64,000 nt of DNA from Cyclobacteriaceae bacterium (GTDB lineage Bacteria > Bacteroidota > Bacteroidia > Cytophagales > Cyclobacteriaceae). The stretch's first letter is position 1. Every line of letters starts with the position of its first letter. A program made the translations under genes and the position numbers. The notes beneath the pieces are model-generated. The model did no database searches, had not been told where the DNA came from, and saw only the letters and a program-made list of their open reading frames with translations. Location: NCBI GenBank assembly GCA_019638355.1, contig JAHBTY010000001.1:1054001-1118000 (forward strand), given 5' to 3'. Of this stretch, positions 1-11,000 are shown one piece after another.

Positions 1-1
1 A

Positions 2-328
2 CTCCACTTCAATTTTGAATTTAATTCGGCTGATCTGGATGAGGAGGCGGAAGACTTTTTAAAAAATCTTGCTCGTACCCTGCAGCAAAACGAATCATTA
101 AATCTTATAATTGAGGGCCATACCGATAATATCGGCAGCGATAAGTTTAACCTGCGATTATCGCAAAGACGCGCGGATGCTGTGAAGCATGAACTGATAA
201 AAGCAGGCATAAATCCTAATCGCATAAAAAGCGAAGGAAAAGGAATGCGCGAGCCGCTCAATGAAAATCTAACGGATGCACAGCGTGCCGATAATCGCAG
301 GGTAGTATTAACGTTGGTGCAAGAGTAA
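2..328 (+). CDS. OmpA family protein, C-terminal fragment
   Basis: The frame is open from the left edge of the window to a TAA at 326-328, giving the last 108 residues of a protein whose start lies outside. The fragment is a complete OmpA C-terminal peptidoglycan-binding domain: an N-terminal FNFEFNSADL strand, the EGHTDNIGSDKFNLRLSQRRADAV core and the closing ADNRRVVLTLV segment. In this family the GHTD aspartate and the downstream NxxLSxxRA arginine bind diaminopimelate, so the protein probably anchors the outer membrane to the wall. Two more OmpA-domain proteins occur in this window, at 34052 and 52032. What precedes the domain cannot be seen. Confidence 0.9.
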   Translation, partial: LHFNFEFNSADLDEEAEDFLKNLARTLQQNESLNLIIEGHTDNIGSDKFNLRLSQRRADAVKHELIKAGINPNRIKSEGKGMREPLNENLTDAQRADNRRVVLTLVQE

Positions 329-332
329 ACTT

Positions 333-590
333 TTACTCCTTAAATCGCAATTTGAAATACAATAGCGATGAAGCCAGCACTAATGTAAGCAGGTTGGCTA
401 CTATTACCGGTATATCGCGAATGACGATTCCGTAGATTAACCATAACAATACACCAAAGCAGAAGAAGGAAAACATGCCTAATGAAAGATCTTTGGCTGA
501 GCCACTCTTCCAGGTTTTAATTACTTGCGGCAAAAAAGCGATAGTCGTGCATGATCCCGCAGCCAACCCAAGTACTTGAATGATGTTCAT
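333..590 (-). CDS. SemiSWEET-type PQ-loop sugar transporter
   Basis: This 85-residue protein has three hydrophobic helices and a PQ motif (P21-Q22 in AFLPQVIKTW) in the first helix. That is the single triple-helix-bundle layout of bacterial SemiSWEETs, which dimerise in the inner membrane to move small sugars by facilitated diffusion. Length matches the family (about 85-100 residues). It ends 4 bases from the stop of the convergent OmpA fragment. The substrate cannot be inferred from the sequence. Confidence 0.85.
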   Translation of the reverse strand: MNIIQVLGLAAGSCTTIAFLPQVIKTWKSGSAKDLSLGMFSFFCFGVLLWLIYGIVIRDIPVIVANLLTLVLASSLLYFKLRFKE

Positions 591-747
591 AATTTTATTT
601 TCAATGCAAAGATACGGCTTGCTATTGAGGTTGGTTGCGTACGTGTAAGATTATCCGCTACAGAACTCAGTTCAATCGTTTGCTGAGATTTTTAGTGTTA
701 AACCAAGCGCCCTCTATCCGTTAAGCGCTTGGTAATCTGCGTTAACA

Positions 748-2103
748 TTAATAATCATCCGTTAAGGCAAACGTATTTTTTCGTTGCATCCATTTGCCTT
801 GCGTAAAATCCGGAAACTCCACACTTTCTCCGCCTAATTGTATGGAAGATTCTGAAAGGGGAGTAATGGCGCTCCACGTTACCGCATCATATACATCTTG
901 CGGGGTGTTGGTTTTTCGTTTTACTGATTCAATAAAGGCATGCAACACAAACCAATCCATACCCCCGTGCCCGGCACCGCTGGCATCGTTGCCATATTTT
1001 TTCCAGAGCGGGTGATCGTATTTTTCCAACCACGCTTTTGCATCTTCCCATTGATGGGGTTTGGGACTTTGTCCTTCTATATAAATAGATTTATTCACAT
1101 CCATCCAAATACCCTTTGTGCCTTGCACACGGAACCCCAAAGAATAGGGGCGAGGCAAATTTGTATCGTGTTGAAGCAGTATAGTTTCTTTGTTGGTTGT
1201 ACTGATCATGGTAGTAACCACATCGCCCAATTTGAAATTTACTTTTGCATTGGGATGCTCGGCCCCACCCAGTTTTACTACATGCTCGTGCAAACCTTTT
1301 GCTTTTGTAGAATACGAAACCAATTGCGTAAAGCGATTGCCGCGGTTGATATCAATCATCATCGCCACCGGCCCAATGCCATGTGTTGGATACAAGTCGC
1401 CATCGCGGTAAACTGAATGGTTGGTACGCCATTGCGCTTCTGAAAACCCTTTTTCGCCAAACTCAGCACCACCACCGTATGGATTTTTGCCATCATTAAA
1501 TTTTACTTCGCGTAAATCGTGCTGATAGCCACCTTGAAGATGAACCAACTCACCAAATACATTTTGGCGCACCATATTTAATACGGCCATTACATCGCGT
1601 CTGTAACAAACGTTCTCCAACATCATTAACGGCATGCCTGTGCGCTCGCTGGTGTGTACCAGTTGCCAGCATTCTTCCACGGTCATTCCGGTAATTACTT
1701 CGCATCCTACATATTTTTTTGCATTCATGGCATCTAAGCACATTACGGTATGCCATTCCCACGGAGTGGAAATAATAACTGCATCAATGTCTTTATTCTC
1801 CAATAGTTTTTTGTATCCATGTGGTCCATCCATAATAACCTGCGGTTTCGGTTTACCCGATTTAGTAACCAATGCAAGGCTCATATCAATCATACGCTGT
1901 TGCACATCGCAAATGGCAACTACTTCGGTATCGGTACGCTTCAACGCCAACTCCAGATGATTTTGCCCACGCAAACCCACACCAATAAACCCTACTTTTA
2001 CTTTGGTAGCTCTATCTTTTGCAGATAAGATGCCGGATGGCAGAATAGAAAAACCTAATCCGGCTGCGGCCGATGTTTTGATAAAGTTTCTACGCGATGT
2101 CAT
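748..2103 (-). CDS. Gfo/Idh/MocA-fold glycosidase, GH109 (alpha-N-acetylgalactosaminidase-like)
   Basis: A 451-residue exported protein. It begins with a textbook twin-arginine signal (SRRNFIK, residues 3-9, then a hydrophobic stretch), so it is likely exported folded with its cofactor. A Rossmann motif GVGLRGQNH (41-49) binds NAD. PWEWH (114-118), LENVCYRRDVMAVLNMVR (162-179) and GGYQHDLR (191-198) are hallmarks of GH109, which cleaves alpha-linked GalNAc through a transient NAD-dependent oxidation. DLYPTHGIGP (236-245) supplies the Tyr and His placed at the substrate in that family. The Nudix gene ends 1 base upstream, so the two form one transcription unit. The GalNAc specificity is inferred from family resemblance. 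Confidence 0.85.
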   Translation of the reverse strand: MTSRRNFIKTSAAAGLGFSILPSGILSAKDRATKVKVGFIGVGLRGQNHLELALKRTDTEVVAICDVQQRMIDMSLALVTKSGKPKPQVIMDGPHGYKKLLENKDIDAVIISTPWEWHTVMCLDAMNAKKYVGCEVITGMTVEECWQLVHTSERTGMPLMMLENVCYRRDVMAVLNMVRQNVFGELVHLQGGYQHDLREVKFNDGKNPYGGGAEFGEKGFSEAQWRTNHSVYRDGDLYPTHGIGPVAMMIDINRGNRFTQLVSYSTKAKGLHEHVVKLGGAEHPNAKVNFKLGDVVTTMISTTNKETILLQHDTNLPRPYSLGFRVQGTKGIWMDVNKSIYIEGQSPKPHQWEDAKAWLEKYDHPLWKKYGNDASGAGHGGMDWFVLHAFIESVKRKTNTPQDVYDAVTWSAITPLSESSIQLGGESVEFPDFTQGKWMQRKNTFALTDDY

Positions 2104-2104
2104 A

Positions 2105-2647
2105 TCAATTTAGTTTAAGTAATAGCGATGCTTTTAAAATTCCCATTACACTCAGGCTGTCGGTAATTTTTCCGTCCAAAACCAGTTGGTAGGCTTCTTT
2201 GAATGGAAGTTTCCAAACTTTAAGATCGGCTTCGGTTTCTTCCAGGTTATTTTTTTCCTGTGTTAAACCTTCGGCTAAAAATAGAAACCCCTCTTCATCG
2301 CTTACCGAGTTTGACAAATGTGTGCGTTGAATCATCGTCCAGGTTGTGGCTACCAATCCGGTTTCTTCCTGAAGTTCGCGTTTGGCTGCTTCCAATGGAT
2401 CTTCATTCAGTGGACCGCCACCTTCTGGTATTTCCCAACTCCATTCATTTAGTGTATAGCGCCACTGCCCCACCAACCACGTGTTTCCTTCAGCATCTAT
2501 GGGCACCACGCCAATGGCCTTGTTTTTAAAATGAACTTTACCATAAATGCCCTTGCCGCCACCGGGGTTTATCACCTGGTATTCAGTTACGTTTATCCAT
2601 CGGTTGTCATATTTTTCAGTTGCCGATAAGGTTTTCCACGGATTCAT
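2105..2647 (-). CDS. Nudix hydrolase, ADP-ribose pyrophosphatase-like
   Basis: A 180-residue cytosolic enzyme with a perfect Nudix box (G-x5-E-x7-REL-x-EE-x-GL) at residues 76-98, which binds the divalent metal that cleaves nucleoside-diphosphate-X substrates. An upstream WRYTLNEWSWEIPEGG segment is typical of the ADP-ribose/ADP-sugar pyrophosphatase branch. It is the first gene of an operon with the GH109 gene 1 base downstream and is divergent from rnhB. The exact substrate is not determined by the motif. Confidence 0.88.
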   Translation of the reverse strand: MNPWKTLSATEKYDNRWINVTEYQVINPGGGKGIYGKVHFKNKAIGVVPIDAEGNTWLVGQWRYTLNEWSWEIPEGGGPLNEDPLEAAKRELQEETGLVATTWTMIQRTHLSNSVSDEEGFLFLAEGLTQEKNNLEETEADLKVWKLPFKEAYQLVLDGKITDSLSVMGILKASLLLKLN

Positions 2648-2750
2648 TTTTTCTATTCAAAATTATTCGTGTTCAAGATTCAAAAATTATTTCATTATAA
2701 ATGATGGATTACTTTGAATTTTATAAGCTGAATTTAGAATTTTGAATTGA

Positions 2751-3350
2751 ATGCTGATTTCTGCTTTTACTCCTGATCTGATTGAAGCCGGTTGCGATGA
2801 AGTGGGGCGCGGTTGCCTGGCGGGGCCGGTGGTAGCAGCGGCTGTAATTTTGCCGAAGAATTATCAGCACCAATTACTGAACGATTCCAAACAACTTAGC
2901 AAAGATGATCGGCAAACACTTCAGGCCGATATTACCCGCGATGCCCTGGCCTGGGCTATTGCTGAGGTAAGCAATGAAGAGATTGATTCCATCAATATTT
3001 TAAATGCATCCTTTAAGGCGATGCACCTGGCGCTTGATCAACTTAAAGTGAGACCACAATTTTTATTAATTGATGGCAATCGGTTTAAGCCGTATAACGA
3101 AGTGCCGTTCGAGTGTATTATAAAGGGCGATGGCGCTTACCTTTCAATTGCTGCTGCTTCGGTGTTGGCTAAAAATTACCGCGATGAATTGATGAGTAAA
3201 CTGGCCGATCAATATCCTGGTTATGGATGGCAAACTAATGTGGGTTACCCAACCGATGAACATCGCGAGGGTATTCGTGCATTGGGTATTACACCGTATC
3301 ATCGAAAATCTTTTCAACTGCTGCCTTCGCAACTGGAGTTATTTGATTAA
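2751..3350 (+). CDS. rnhB: Ribonuclease HII
   Basis: A 199-residue enzyme that nicks RNA-DNA hybrids 5' of embedded ribonucleotides, starting ribonucleotide excision repair. The N-terminal block AGCDEVGRGCLAGPV carries the catalytic Asp16 and Glu17 and the GRG motif. LLIDGN gives Asp108, and KGDGAYLSIAAASVLAK gives Asp127 plus the IAAAS signature. Length matches bacterial RNase HII (about 200). The ATG start sits 15 codons before the first catalytic residue, as usual. DUF3667 follows 8 bases later and may be co-transcribed. Confidence 0.95.
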   Translation: MLISAFTPDLIEAGCDEVGRGCLAGPVVAAAVILPKNYQHQLLNDSKQLSKDDRQTLQADITRDALAWAIAEVSNEEIDSINILNASFKAMHLALDQLKVRPQFLLIDGNRFKPYNEVPFECIIKGDGAYLSIAAASVLAKNYRDELMSKLADQYPGYGWQTNVGYPTDEHREGIRALGITPYHRKSFQLLPSQLELFD

Positions 3351-3358
3351 TTTGGTAA

Positions 3359-4246
3359 ATGCCTTTTTCATTCTTTAAAAAGAAACCCGATACATTCGAT
3401 TACGAAGAATCGCGGACTTGCAGGTGCTGCAACAACATGTTTAAAGGCCGATACTGTAATATTTGTGGTGAGAAAGTAATTGAACCCAGTGAACGATCAT
3501 TTCTTGCATTTCTTGATAATCTACTGAATGCCTTCACCTTTCTGGACGGAAAGTTTATTACAAGTTTGAAGTTGCTGGTAACCCGGCCGGGTCAGCTTTC
3601 GCGGAATATTGCTGATGGCCTGCGCGTGCCTTACATGAAAATGATTTCCTTATTTTTTGTAGCCAACTTTTTTTATTTCTTGTTTCCGATTTTTGATTCG
3701 TTTAATTCAACCTTGTTTTCGCAAACTAATCTGATGGGTGAACACAGCGTTCGGGCAAAAGCAATTGTAGAAAAAGAAGTTAGCACTCGCCAGATTTCAA
3801 TAGAAGAATTTGAAGAGAAGTATCGGGCACAATCCACAAACTTATCCAAACTTCTATTGATAGTACTGGTATTGGTAATGGCTGTTACTCACCTGGTTAT
3901 TAACTTTTCAAAAAAGAATTATTTTTTCGATCATCTTCTTATTTCAATGGAGTTCTACAGCTTTCATCTTTTGATAAACATGCTTTTGCTTCCGGCTATT
4001 GGCCTGCTGTTGGTGCGCATGGCCAGTTGGGTAGGGTGGAACTGGAACAGTTTACTGACTGATCGTGTGTTTTCCGTACCGGTGTATGGATTAGTATTGT
4101 ACTTTTTAATACGTGCGCAACGCATATTCTATAATCACAAATGGTATTGGGCCATTCCCAAAGCAATAATCCTATTTTACGCGTTCAGAGAAGTGATTTC
4201 ATTGTATAGAATTATGTTGTTTTATATAACCGTTTGGACTATCTAA
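3359..4246 (+). CDS. DUF3667 domain membrane protein
   Basis: A 295-residue protein with an N-terminal zinc-ribbon-like pair (CRCC and YCNICGEK, residues 22-39) followed by the family signature around LDGKFITSLKLLVTRPGQL. About four to five hydrophobic helices occupy the C-terminal two thirds. The cysteine pairs probably bind zinc on the cytoplasmic side; the rest lies in the inner membrane. The family is common in Bacteroidota but has no established function. It starts 8 bases after rnhB and is followed 23 bases later by the NRDE gene on the same strand. Confidence 0.8.
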   Translation: MPFSFFKKKPDTFDYEESRTCRCCNNMFKGRYCNICGEKVIEPSERSFLAFLDNLLNAFTFLDGKFITSLKLLVTRPGQLSRNIADGLRVPYMKMISLFFVANFFYFLFPIFDSFNSTLFSQTNLMGEHSVRAKAIVEKEVSTRQISIEEFEEKYRAQSTNLSKLLLIVLVLVMAVTHLVINFSKKNYFFDHLLISMEFYSFHLLINMLLLPAIGLLLVRMASWVGWNWNSLLTDRVFSVPVYGLVLYFLIRAQRIFYNHKWYWAIPKAIILFYAFREVISLYRIMLFYITVWTI

Positions 4247-4269
4247 GCACCTGAAAATATAAATCAATT

Positions 4270-5046
4270 GTGTGCCTCGTTTTTTTAGCATTAAATCATA
4301 ATACCGATTTTAAAGTAATAGTTGCTGCCAATCGCGATGAGTTTTATGCACGCAAAACTTCTCCGGCTGCATTTTGGACCGATCAGCCTTCTGTTTTGGG
4401 TGGGCGCGATCTGGAAGCAGCTGGCACCTGGATGGCCATGCATACAAATGGGAAAATCGCCCTTGTTACCAACTATCGCGATCCAGCCAATATAAAACAA
4501 CAGGCACCTTCGCGCGGAAAACTTGTATCCGATTTTTTGATTGGCGACCAATCAGCCGAACCGTATCTGAACGATGTTAAAACAAAAGCAAAGCTTTACA
4601 ATGGCTTTAATTTACTTGTAGCCGATGTGGACCAATGGTGGTACACATCTAACTACACCGATGGAATTCAGAAGCTTGAACCAGGAATTCATGGTTTAAG
4701 TAACCACTTATTAAACACACCGTGGCCTAAAGTGGAAACCGGTAAGGAGAGTTTTGCCAAAATAATTCAGCATAGTTTTATACCTGAAGATTTGTTTGCA
4801 ATGTTAGCCGATGAACACGTGGCTGATGATCACGATTTACCCGATACCGGCATTGGCCGTGAGCGTGAACGGGCTTTATCGGCTCGATTTATAAAAACAA
4901 CGGGCTATGGCACACGTTGTTCTACTGTTTTATTAATAGATTATAAAAACCGCGTGCAGTATATTGAACGAACTTACAACACAGAGACATTCAAGTATCA
5001 TACACGCGGTTATCGGTTTGGTATTAGTGCACCACCAATCGTCTGA
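4270..5046 (+). CDS. NRDE family (TANGO2-like) protein
   Basis: A 258-residue protein beginning MCLVFLALNH and carrying the diagnostic AANRDEFYARKT segment (residues 19-30) that names the NRDE family. The start is GTG at 4270, chosen because the family begins with Met-Cys. The fold is Ntn-hydrolase-like, with Cys2 exposed after Met removal; its substrate is unknown, although the eukaryotic relative TANGO2 has been linked to heme and lipid handling. The stop codon lies inside the end of the convergent giant gene, a 23-base tail-to-tail overlap. Confidence 0.85.
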   Translation: MCLVFLALNHNTDFKVIVAANRDEFYARKTSPAAFWTDQPSVLGGRDLEAAGTWMAMHTNGKIALVTNYRDPANIKQQAPSRGKLVSDFLIGDQSAEPYLNDVKTKAKLYNGFNLLVADVDQWWYTSNYTDGIQKLEPGIHGLSNHLLNTPWPKVETGKESFAKIIQHSFIPEDLFAMLADEHVADDHDLPDTGIGRERERALSARFIKTTGYGTRCSTVLLIDYKNRVQYIERTYNTETFKYHTRGYRFGISAPPIV

Positions 5047-8000
5047 TTTCGCCCAAGGCATTTTTGATAATATAAACACCAGGCGCAAGCGTACTTGCAT
5101 CAAAGTGCTTGTTGTTGGTAATGCGCAGCACCATCACACCCAGGTTATTATAGACCGCGTAATCACCTATTTTGGTAATGGTAACTTCTGTCTGCCGATT
5201 GGCTGGATTCGGATAAACCGTCCATTCCAGGTTTGTATTAACAGCTACTATATTGGAATAGGCAGAAGTGCCATCAAAATCGGTTTGCTTTAACCGGTAA
5301 TAGTTTATTCCTGCCATTGGATTTTCATCTACAAACTGATAGGTAGTTGTACTATTTTTTGTGCCCTGTCCATCAACCAAACCCAGGCTTGCAAACTCTA
5401 CTCCATCTGCCGAGCGTTGAATGGTAAAGAAATCGTTATTGAGTTCGGATGCTGTAACCCAATCCAGGTTAACGCGACCATTGTCAGCTACCGCGGTAAA
5501 GCTAACCAACTCTACCGGCAGCGGGTTATCCAACCCGGAAGAGCCCAGTGTTATAGGGCTGAAACTGGTGATCACTCCGGCAGAAATAACGGTTCCGTTT
5601 GTTGCATTTCCGGTGGTGCCGCCATTGCCATGGTTAACCCAGGCCGATCCGTTCCAACGCACCACGCGCAAGTTTGCCAGGTTAGTAATATATGGCCCGG
5701 TACAATCCGGTGTATTCCAACTTAAGGTTACACTTACGTTCGATCCGCCCACAGCCGGATTGCGATCTAACATCCAGTATTCGCATGAGCTTACCGTAAC
5801 TATGCCGGTAGAGTAGGTAGATGGCCCACCAAATGATTGACTTGACTTAAAGTACTCGGCAGTGAAAAAATGTGCAGCATTGCTTGGCGCTGAAATACTA
5901 ATAGGTCGGTAGAAGCCACCATCGCCCGTTGGAAAACTGAATGCATTTGTTCCGGTTTTTCGTACCGGCCCATCTACGTGGCTGGCATTAGAACCGCCCG
6001 TTACCGTGGCCCCGTTGGCAAAGTTTAGGTAGTTGCTGCTGGTGGTAAATAATACACCATTAGTAAAAGTACCGTTTGTAGAAATGGTGACATCGGTGCC
6101 TAATACGGCCAACCCCCCCGACTTATTCATAGTGAGTCTTCGGAATATGGGAGAAGCAGTGCCCGCCCTTAATACATTTTGAATAGCGCCACCAGCCATT
6201 ACCACGGTGCCGTTGTTAGCACCAAATGTGATTGCAGCGGGACCATCAACCGTTATGTTGTTATAAAAATTGCTAGCCAAATTATAAGCAGGTTGCAACG
6301 TGCCGTTGGCCTGATTAAAAGTAGTGTTACCTATAAACTCATCGGCAGTAGTATTTGCAAGCCTGAAAATTCCGGTACCTGAATTTGTAAAGGTTGAGTT
6401 GCCTGTAAAAATATTACCTCCGGTGCTGGCATCGGTTGAAGCTCCGGTTTTTATAAAGGAGTTGGTTCCATTAAAAGTAGCACCATCCAGAAACAATGCA
6501 GGTGCCGTAACGGATAAGGCCCCATTCCAGGTAGAGGAAGGTCCAGTTCTAAAAGTGGAAGAACCTGTAAGCACCATATTTTGAGCCGTGGCTCCAAACT
6601 GTGTAAATCGTTGTAAGCGTAGCTCGCCTGCTGTAAAACCAAGCCCCCCGATGCTAATGGTGCGGCCACTTGCAAGCGTGGCTGATCCGGCAGCATTTTC
6701 TGCGAAATAGATTCCGGTACCACTTGTGCTATTAACAATGATATCGCCATTAAACGTATTGTTTCCGATGTAGGCCGGGCGAATGTATGAGCTACCGGTG
6801 TTTGTCATGGTTACAGTATTGTTGTAAACACTTGCGGTGGTTAGTTCAAGCAGCAAGTCATTTGAACCGCTGTTGATAAGATTGGTAATGCCATTAAAAG
6901 TGTTGCCGCCATTGGTTCTTAAGAATCCCGAACCACTGAGTTGTATAGTTGTTGTTCCGTTAAAGGTTGTGTTACCGTTACCCGTATTACTGGTTGCGCC
7001 AGTCTTTTCAAGGAATGCTGAACCATTAAAAATACCACCATTAATCAAAAGTTGAGGTGCCCTGAAATCGGCAGCACCGTCAAACGAAATTGTAGGGCCT
7101 AAAACTAAAGTTGATGTCCCGGTTAACAAAAGTGTTTGTGGAGTAGCACCTGTTTGTGTGAATCTTCGCAACCGTAGCTCGCCCAAACTAAACCCAATTC
7201 CACCCACGGAAATTGTTTTTCCGGCAGCAAGTGTAGCCGTACCGCCACCGCTTTCGCTGAAGTAGATACCACCACCAAAAGTTGAGTTAACAATAATGTT
7301 TCCGTTAAACGTTGTTCCTGGAATGTTATCAGCCATGCGAATGGTAGATGAACCTGTGTTGGTTAATGTTAAGTCACCATTGAAGGTATCAAGGGCAGCC
7401 AAAGCAAATCTGAACCAACCACTGCCCGAGTTGGCGATGGTGGTAGTGCCATTAAAAGTATTGCCGCCATTGCTATCGTTATTATTGGCTCCGGTTTTCT
7501 CCAGGTAGGTTGTGCCATTGTAGATGGCACCTTCCAAAGCAACCTGGGGTGACCGGAAATCCAGGTTACCATTAAATGTTGATGCAGGACCAATCCGCAG
7601 CAAGGCAGTTCCGGTTAATAATAATGTTTGAGGGGCTGTACCTAATTGGGTGAATCGTCTAAAACGTAATTCACCACTGCTAAAACCCAACCCGCCTACC
7701 TGTAGGCTGGCACCGGTTCCAAAAGTTGAAGTGCCTGTACCGTTATTGGAAAAGTAAACTCCACCGCTGCCTAAGGTTGAGTTAAAAGTTATGTTACCAT
7801 TAAATTGAGAACCGGCTACATTATGAGCCAGGTAAATAATGTTAGAGCCGGTATTGGTTACAGTTAAAGCTCCATTAAAAGTATCGGGGGCTCCGTTGGC
7901 TGTCATTAAATACCCGCTGCCAGAGTTCACCAACGTAGTGCTACCATTAAACGTATTTCCACCTACGCCCGGGTTATCGGTGGCACCCTTCTTTTCAATA

Positions 8001-11000
8001 TAAGCAGCACCGTTGTAAGTGGTACCATTCAGAAAAACCTGTGGTGCCCGAAAATCTACATTGCCTCCAAAGGATGAGTTGGGGCCTAGCGTAAGAATGG
8101 CGATGCCGCTTAAGTTTAGGGCTTGGGCGGTAGGCCCAACCTGTGTAAAACGGATCAATCGAATGTCGCCACTTAACACCCCTGATGTACCTACACCTAT
8201 GGTGCGGGTGGCAGCAAGAGTGGATGTTCCGTTAACGTTATTGCCAAAATAAATACCCCCACCAAAAGTTGAGTTTAATTCAATATTGCCGTTAAACTGA
8301 TTACCAGCTGCATTATCGGCAAGGCGTATGGTGGACGAACCGGAATTGGTTACGATTAAGTTGCTATTAAAAATATCGGGCTGGGTACTTGCCGTTAACA
8401 GGTAGGCACTTCCGGAATTAACAATAGTGGTTTGTTGATTAAAAATGTTTCCGCCTTCGCCATCGTTGTTGTTGGCTCCTGTTTTTTCAAAGTATGCAGT
8501 TCCATTATAAGTAGCCCCACTTAACAACAATTGGGGTGCAACAAAATTCACATTTCCATCAAATGAAGAAACGGGTCCGATCCAAAGCCTGGCCGAGCCG
8601 CTTAATATTAAATTTTGATTGATTGCTCCGGTTTGAGTGAACCTTCTTAATCGTAAATCACCAACCGAAAAACCACCAGCGCCAACGCTAATAGTACCGT
8701 TGGTAAATGTAGAAGCTCCAGAAGCATTATTGGAAAAAATAATACCATTGGCGCTGCCGCTATTGTTAAGAATGATGTTATTGTTAAACTGATTGCCGGC
8801 TACATTATGAGCCATAAAAATCCAGTTAGAACCGGAATTGGTTATTGTAAGTTGTCCATTGAAAATATCAGGCGAAACATTGGCCATATACACAATCGCG
8901 CTGCTGGAATTAACTAACGAAGTGGTTCCATTAAAAATATTACCGCCATTGCTGGCATCATCTCCGGTTCCGGTTTTCTCGAAGGAGGCAGTACCGTTGT
9001 AGGTGGCACCGTTTAAAAATATCCGAGGTGAAACAAAATTTACATTACCATCAAATGCTGAATTAGGACCCACCCGCATAATTGAACTTCCCGTTAAGGT
9101 TATGTTTTCGGGTAGTGCACCTACTTGCGTGAAGCGATACAGGTTTAACGATCCGCTTGAGAACGTTCCGGTTGTAATAACTCCGTTGAGTGTAGAACTT
9201 GCTATGGCTTGTCCATTAAAGGTAACACCGGAAGCTCCGCCTGAATTAACAATATGAATATTTCCGTTGTAGGTGCTTGTGCCATTTTCACCCATTTGAA
9301 TAACGGTGCCCGGGGCGGTATTGGTTATGTTAATGTTAACGGGGCCATTAAATACGGCAGTAGAACCACCACCCAGTAATGCGCGATGATTGCTTTGAAT
9401 GGAACCACCTGCATTGATAGTAAATGTGCCCGCCACCGATAAACCTACATTGGTTCCTTCACCGATAAAGAACGACCACGCATCCGTTCCACCCGTTTTA
9501 TTGCTATTTAGTGTCAGGTCGGACGCGAAGGTTGTTGTTTGTCCACCATGATTATGGGCAAAGTAAATGCGATAACTGCCGGTATTGTTAAAAGTGGTGG
9601 CGGCATTAAATTCATCGCGGTTGTTATTACCTGTTAGTAGGTAGCCACTGCCGGAGTTGGTGATAGTTGTAACGCCATCAAAAATATTACCACCTGCACC
9701 TGCATCGTCACCCGCCCCATTTTTTTCAAGAGTAGCGGTTCCACTGTAGGTGCAACCATTGAGTAATAGTCGAGGAGCCGCAAACGTAACGTTGCCTCCA
9801 AATGCTGAATTAGGACCAACTATTAAGGTTGTAGTACCTGAAAAAGCGGAAAGCGTTTGTGGTGTTGATCCCAATTGCGTAAACCGAGGTAGTGAAAGCG
9901 TTCCACTTGAAAAACCAGAGGCCCCGATTGAAATGGTGTTTCCGGCAGAAAGTGTAGCGGTGCCGGCAGCATTTTCGCAAAACGTAATACCAGTACCTGC
10001 GGTACTGTTAACTACAATGTTTCCATTAAAAGTAGATGCACCTGTAAAGGCCATCCGGATATTGGATGTACCGGCATTTAGTAAAGTAAGGGAAGAGTTA
10101 TACGTGCTGCCGGAAGTAAGTTCCAGCAATACATCGCCATTGCTGTTGTTTGTAATTGAGGTTGGTCCGTTAAATGTATTGTTGCCATTGGTTCTTAAAA
10201 CACCACTACCGTTGTTAATGATGGTAGTGGTTGAACCAAACGTATTGTTGCCAATACCCGTGTTATTAATGGTTCCGGTTTTTTCCAAGTAGGCTGTTCC
10301 ACCTATCGTAATACCATCCAGAAAAAGTTGAGGGGCCCTTAAATCGGCATTGCCACCAAAAGAAGTGGCCGGCCCAACCCGCAATAATGTGTTAGTTCCT
10401 CCCAGATTCAGATTTAAAGCTCCGGCTCCTGAATTTGTAAATCGTTGGATATTTAAACTTCCGGATGTAAATCCACCCGCAATACTAAATGACCCTGTTG
10501 GAGCCTGAGTGGCACTGGCCGAAGCACCACTATTAAACGTAACTCCATTTGAACCGCCTGTATTGGTGAGCGTAATGTTACCATTGTAAGTAGATGTACC
10601 GTTTACACCCATTGTGATAATGGTGCTTGCATCGGTATTGGTATTATTGATTACAAGATTTCCGCCAACGGTAAGTGTTGTGCCGGCTCCATTTGCAAAC
10701 CGATGGTCGCTGCGTAATGATCCACCGCAGTTAATAACCAAATCTCCACCAATTGATACATTGCTGTTTGTATTTTCACCTACCAGAAACGACCATGGGT
10801 CTGTTCCGCCCGATTTATTTGAATTAAGTGTCAGGTTATTGGCAAACGTGGTAGTGGCTCCATTGTGATTAAAGGCAATGCGGATTCTGAAACTTCCGGT
10901 GTTGTTAAAAGTGGTAGCCGCATTAAATGTATCGGCAGCACCATTTCCAAAATAAATTTCATTTGAGCCATTGTGGGTGATAGTAGTTACACCATTGAAT

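Noticed and set aside
940-1416. 158-residue plus-strand frame opposite the GH109 gene
   Set aside because: The minus strand encodes a full, motif-complete protein here and the alternative has no family features.
9750-10292. Long open frames on the plus strand opposite the giant gene (also 12207-12731, 5421-5816)
   Set aside because: They recur with each repeat of the minus-strand gene, have low-complexity Val/Pro/Leu-rich translations and no recognisable domain; they are shadows of its codon use.
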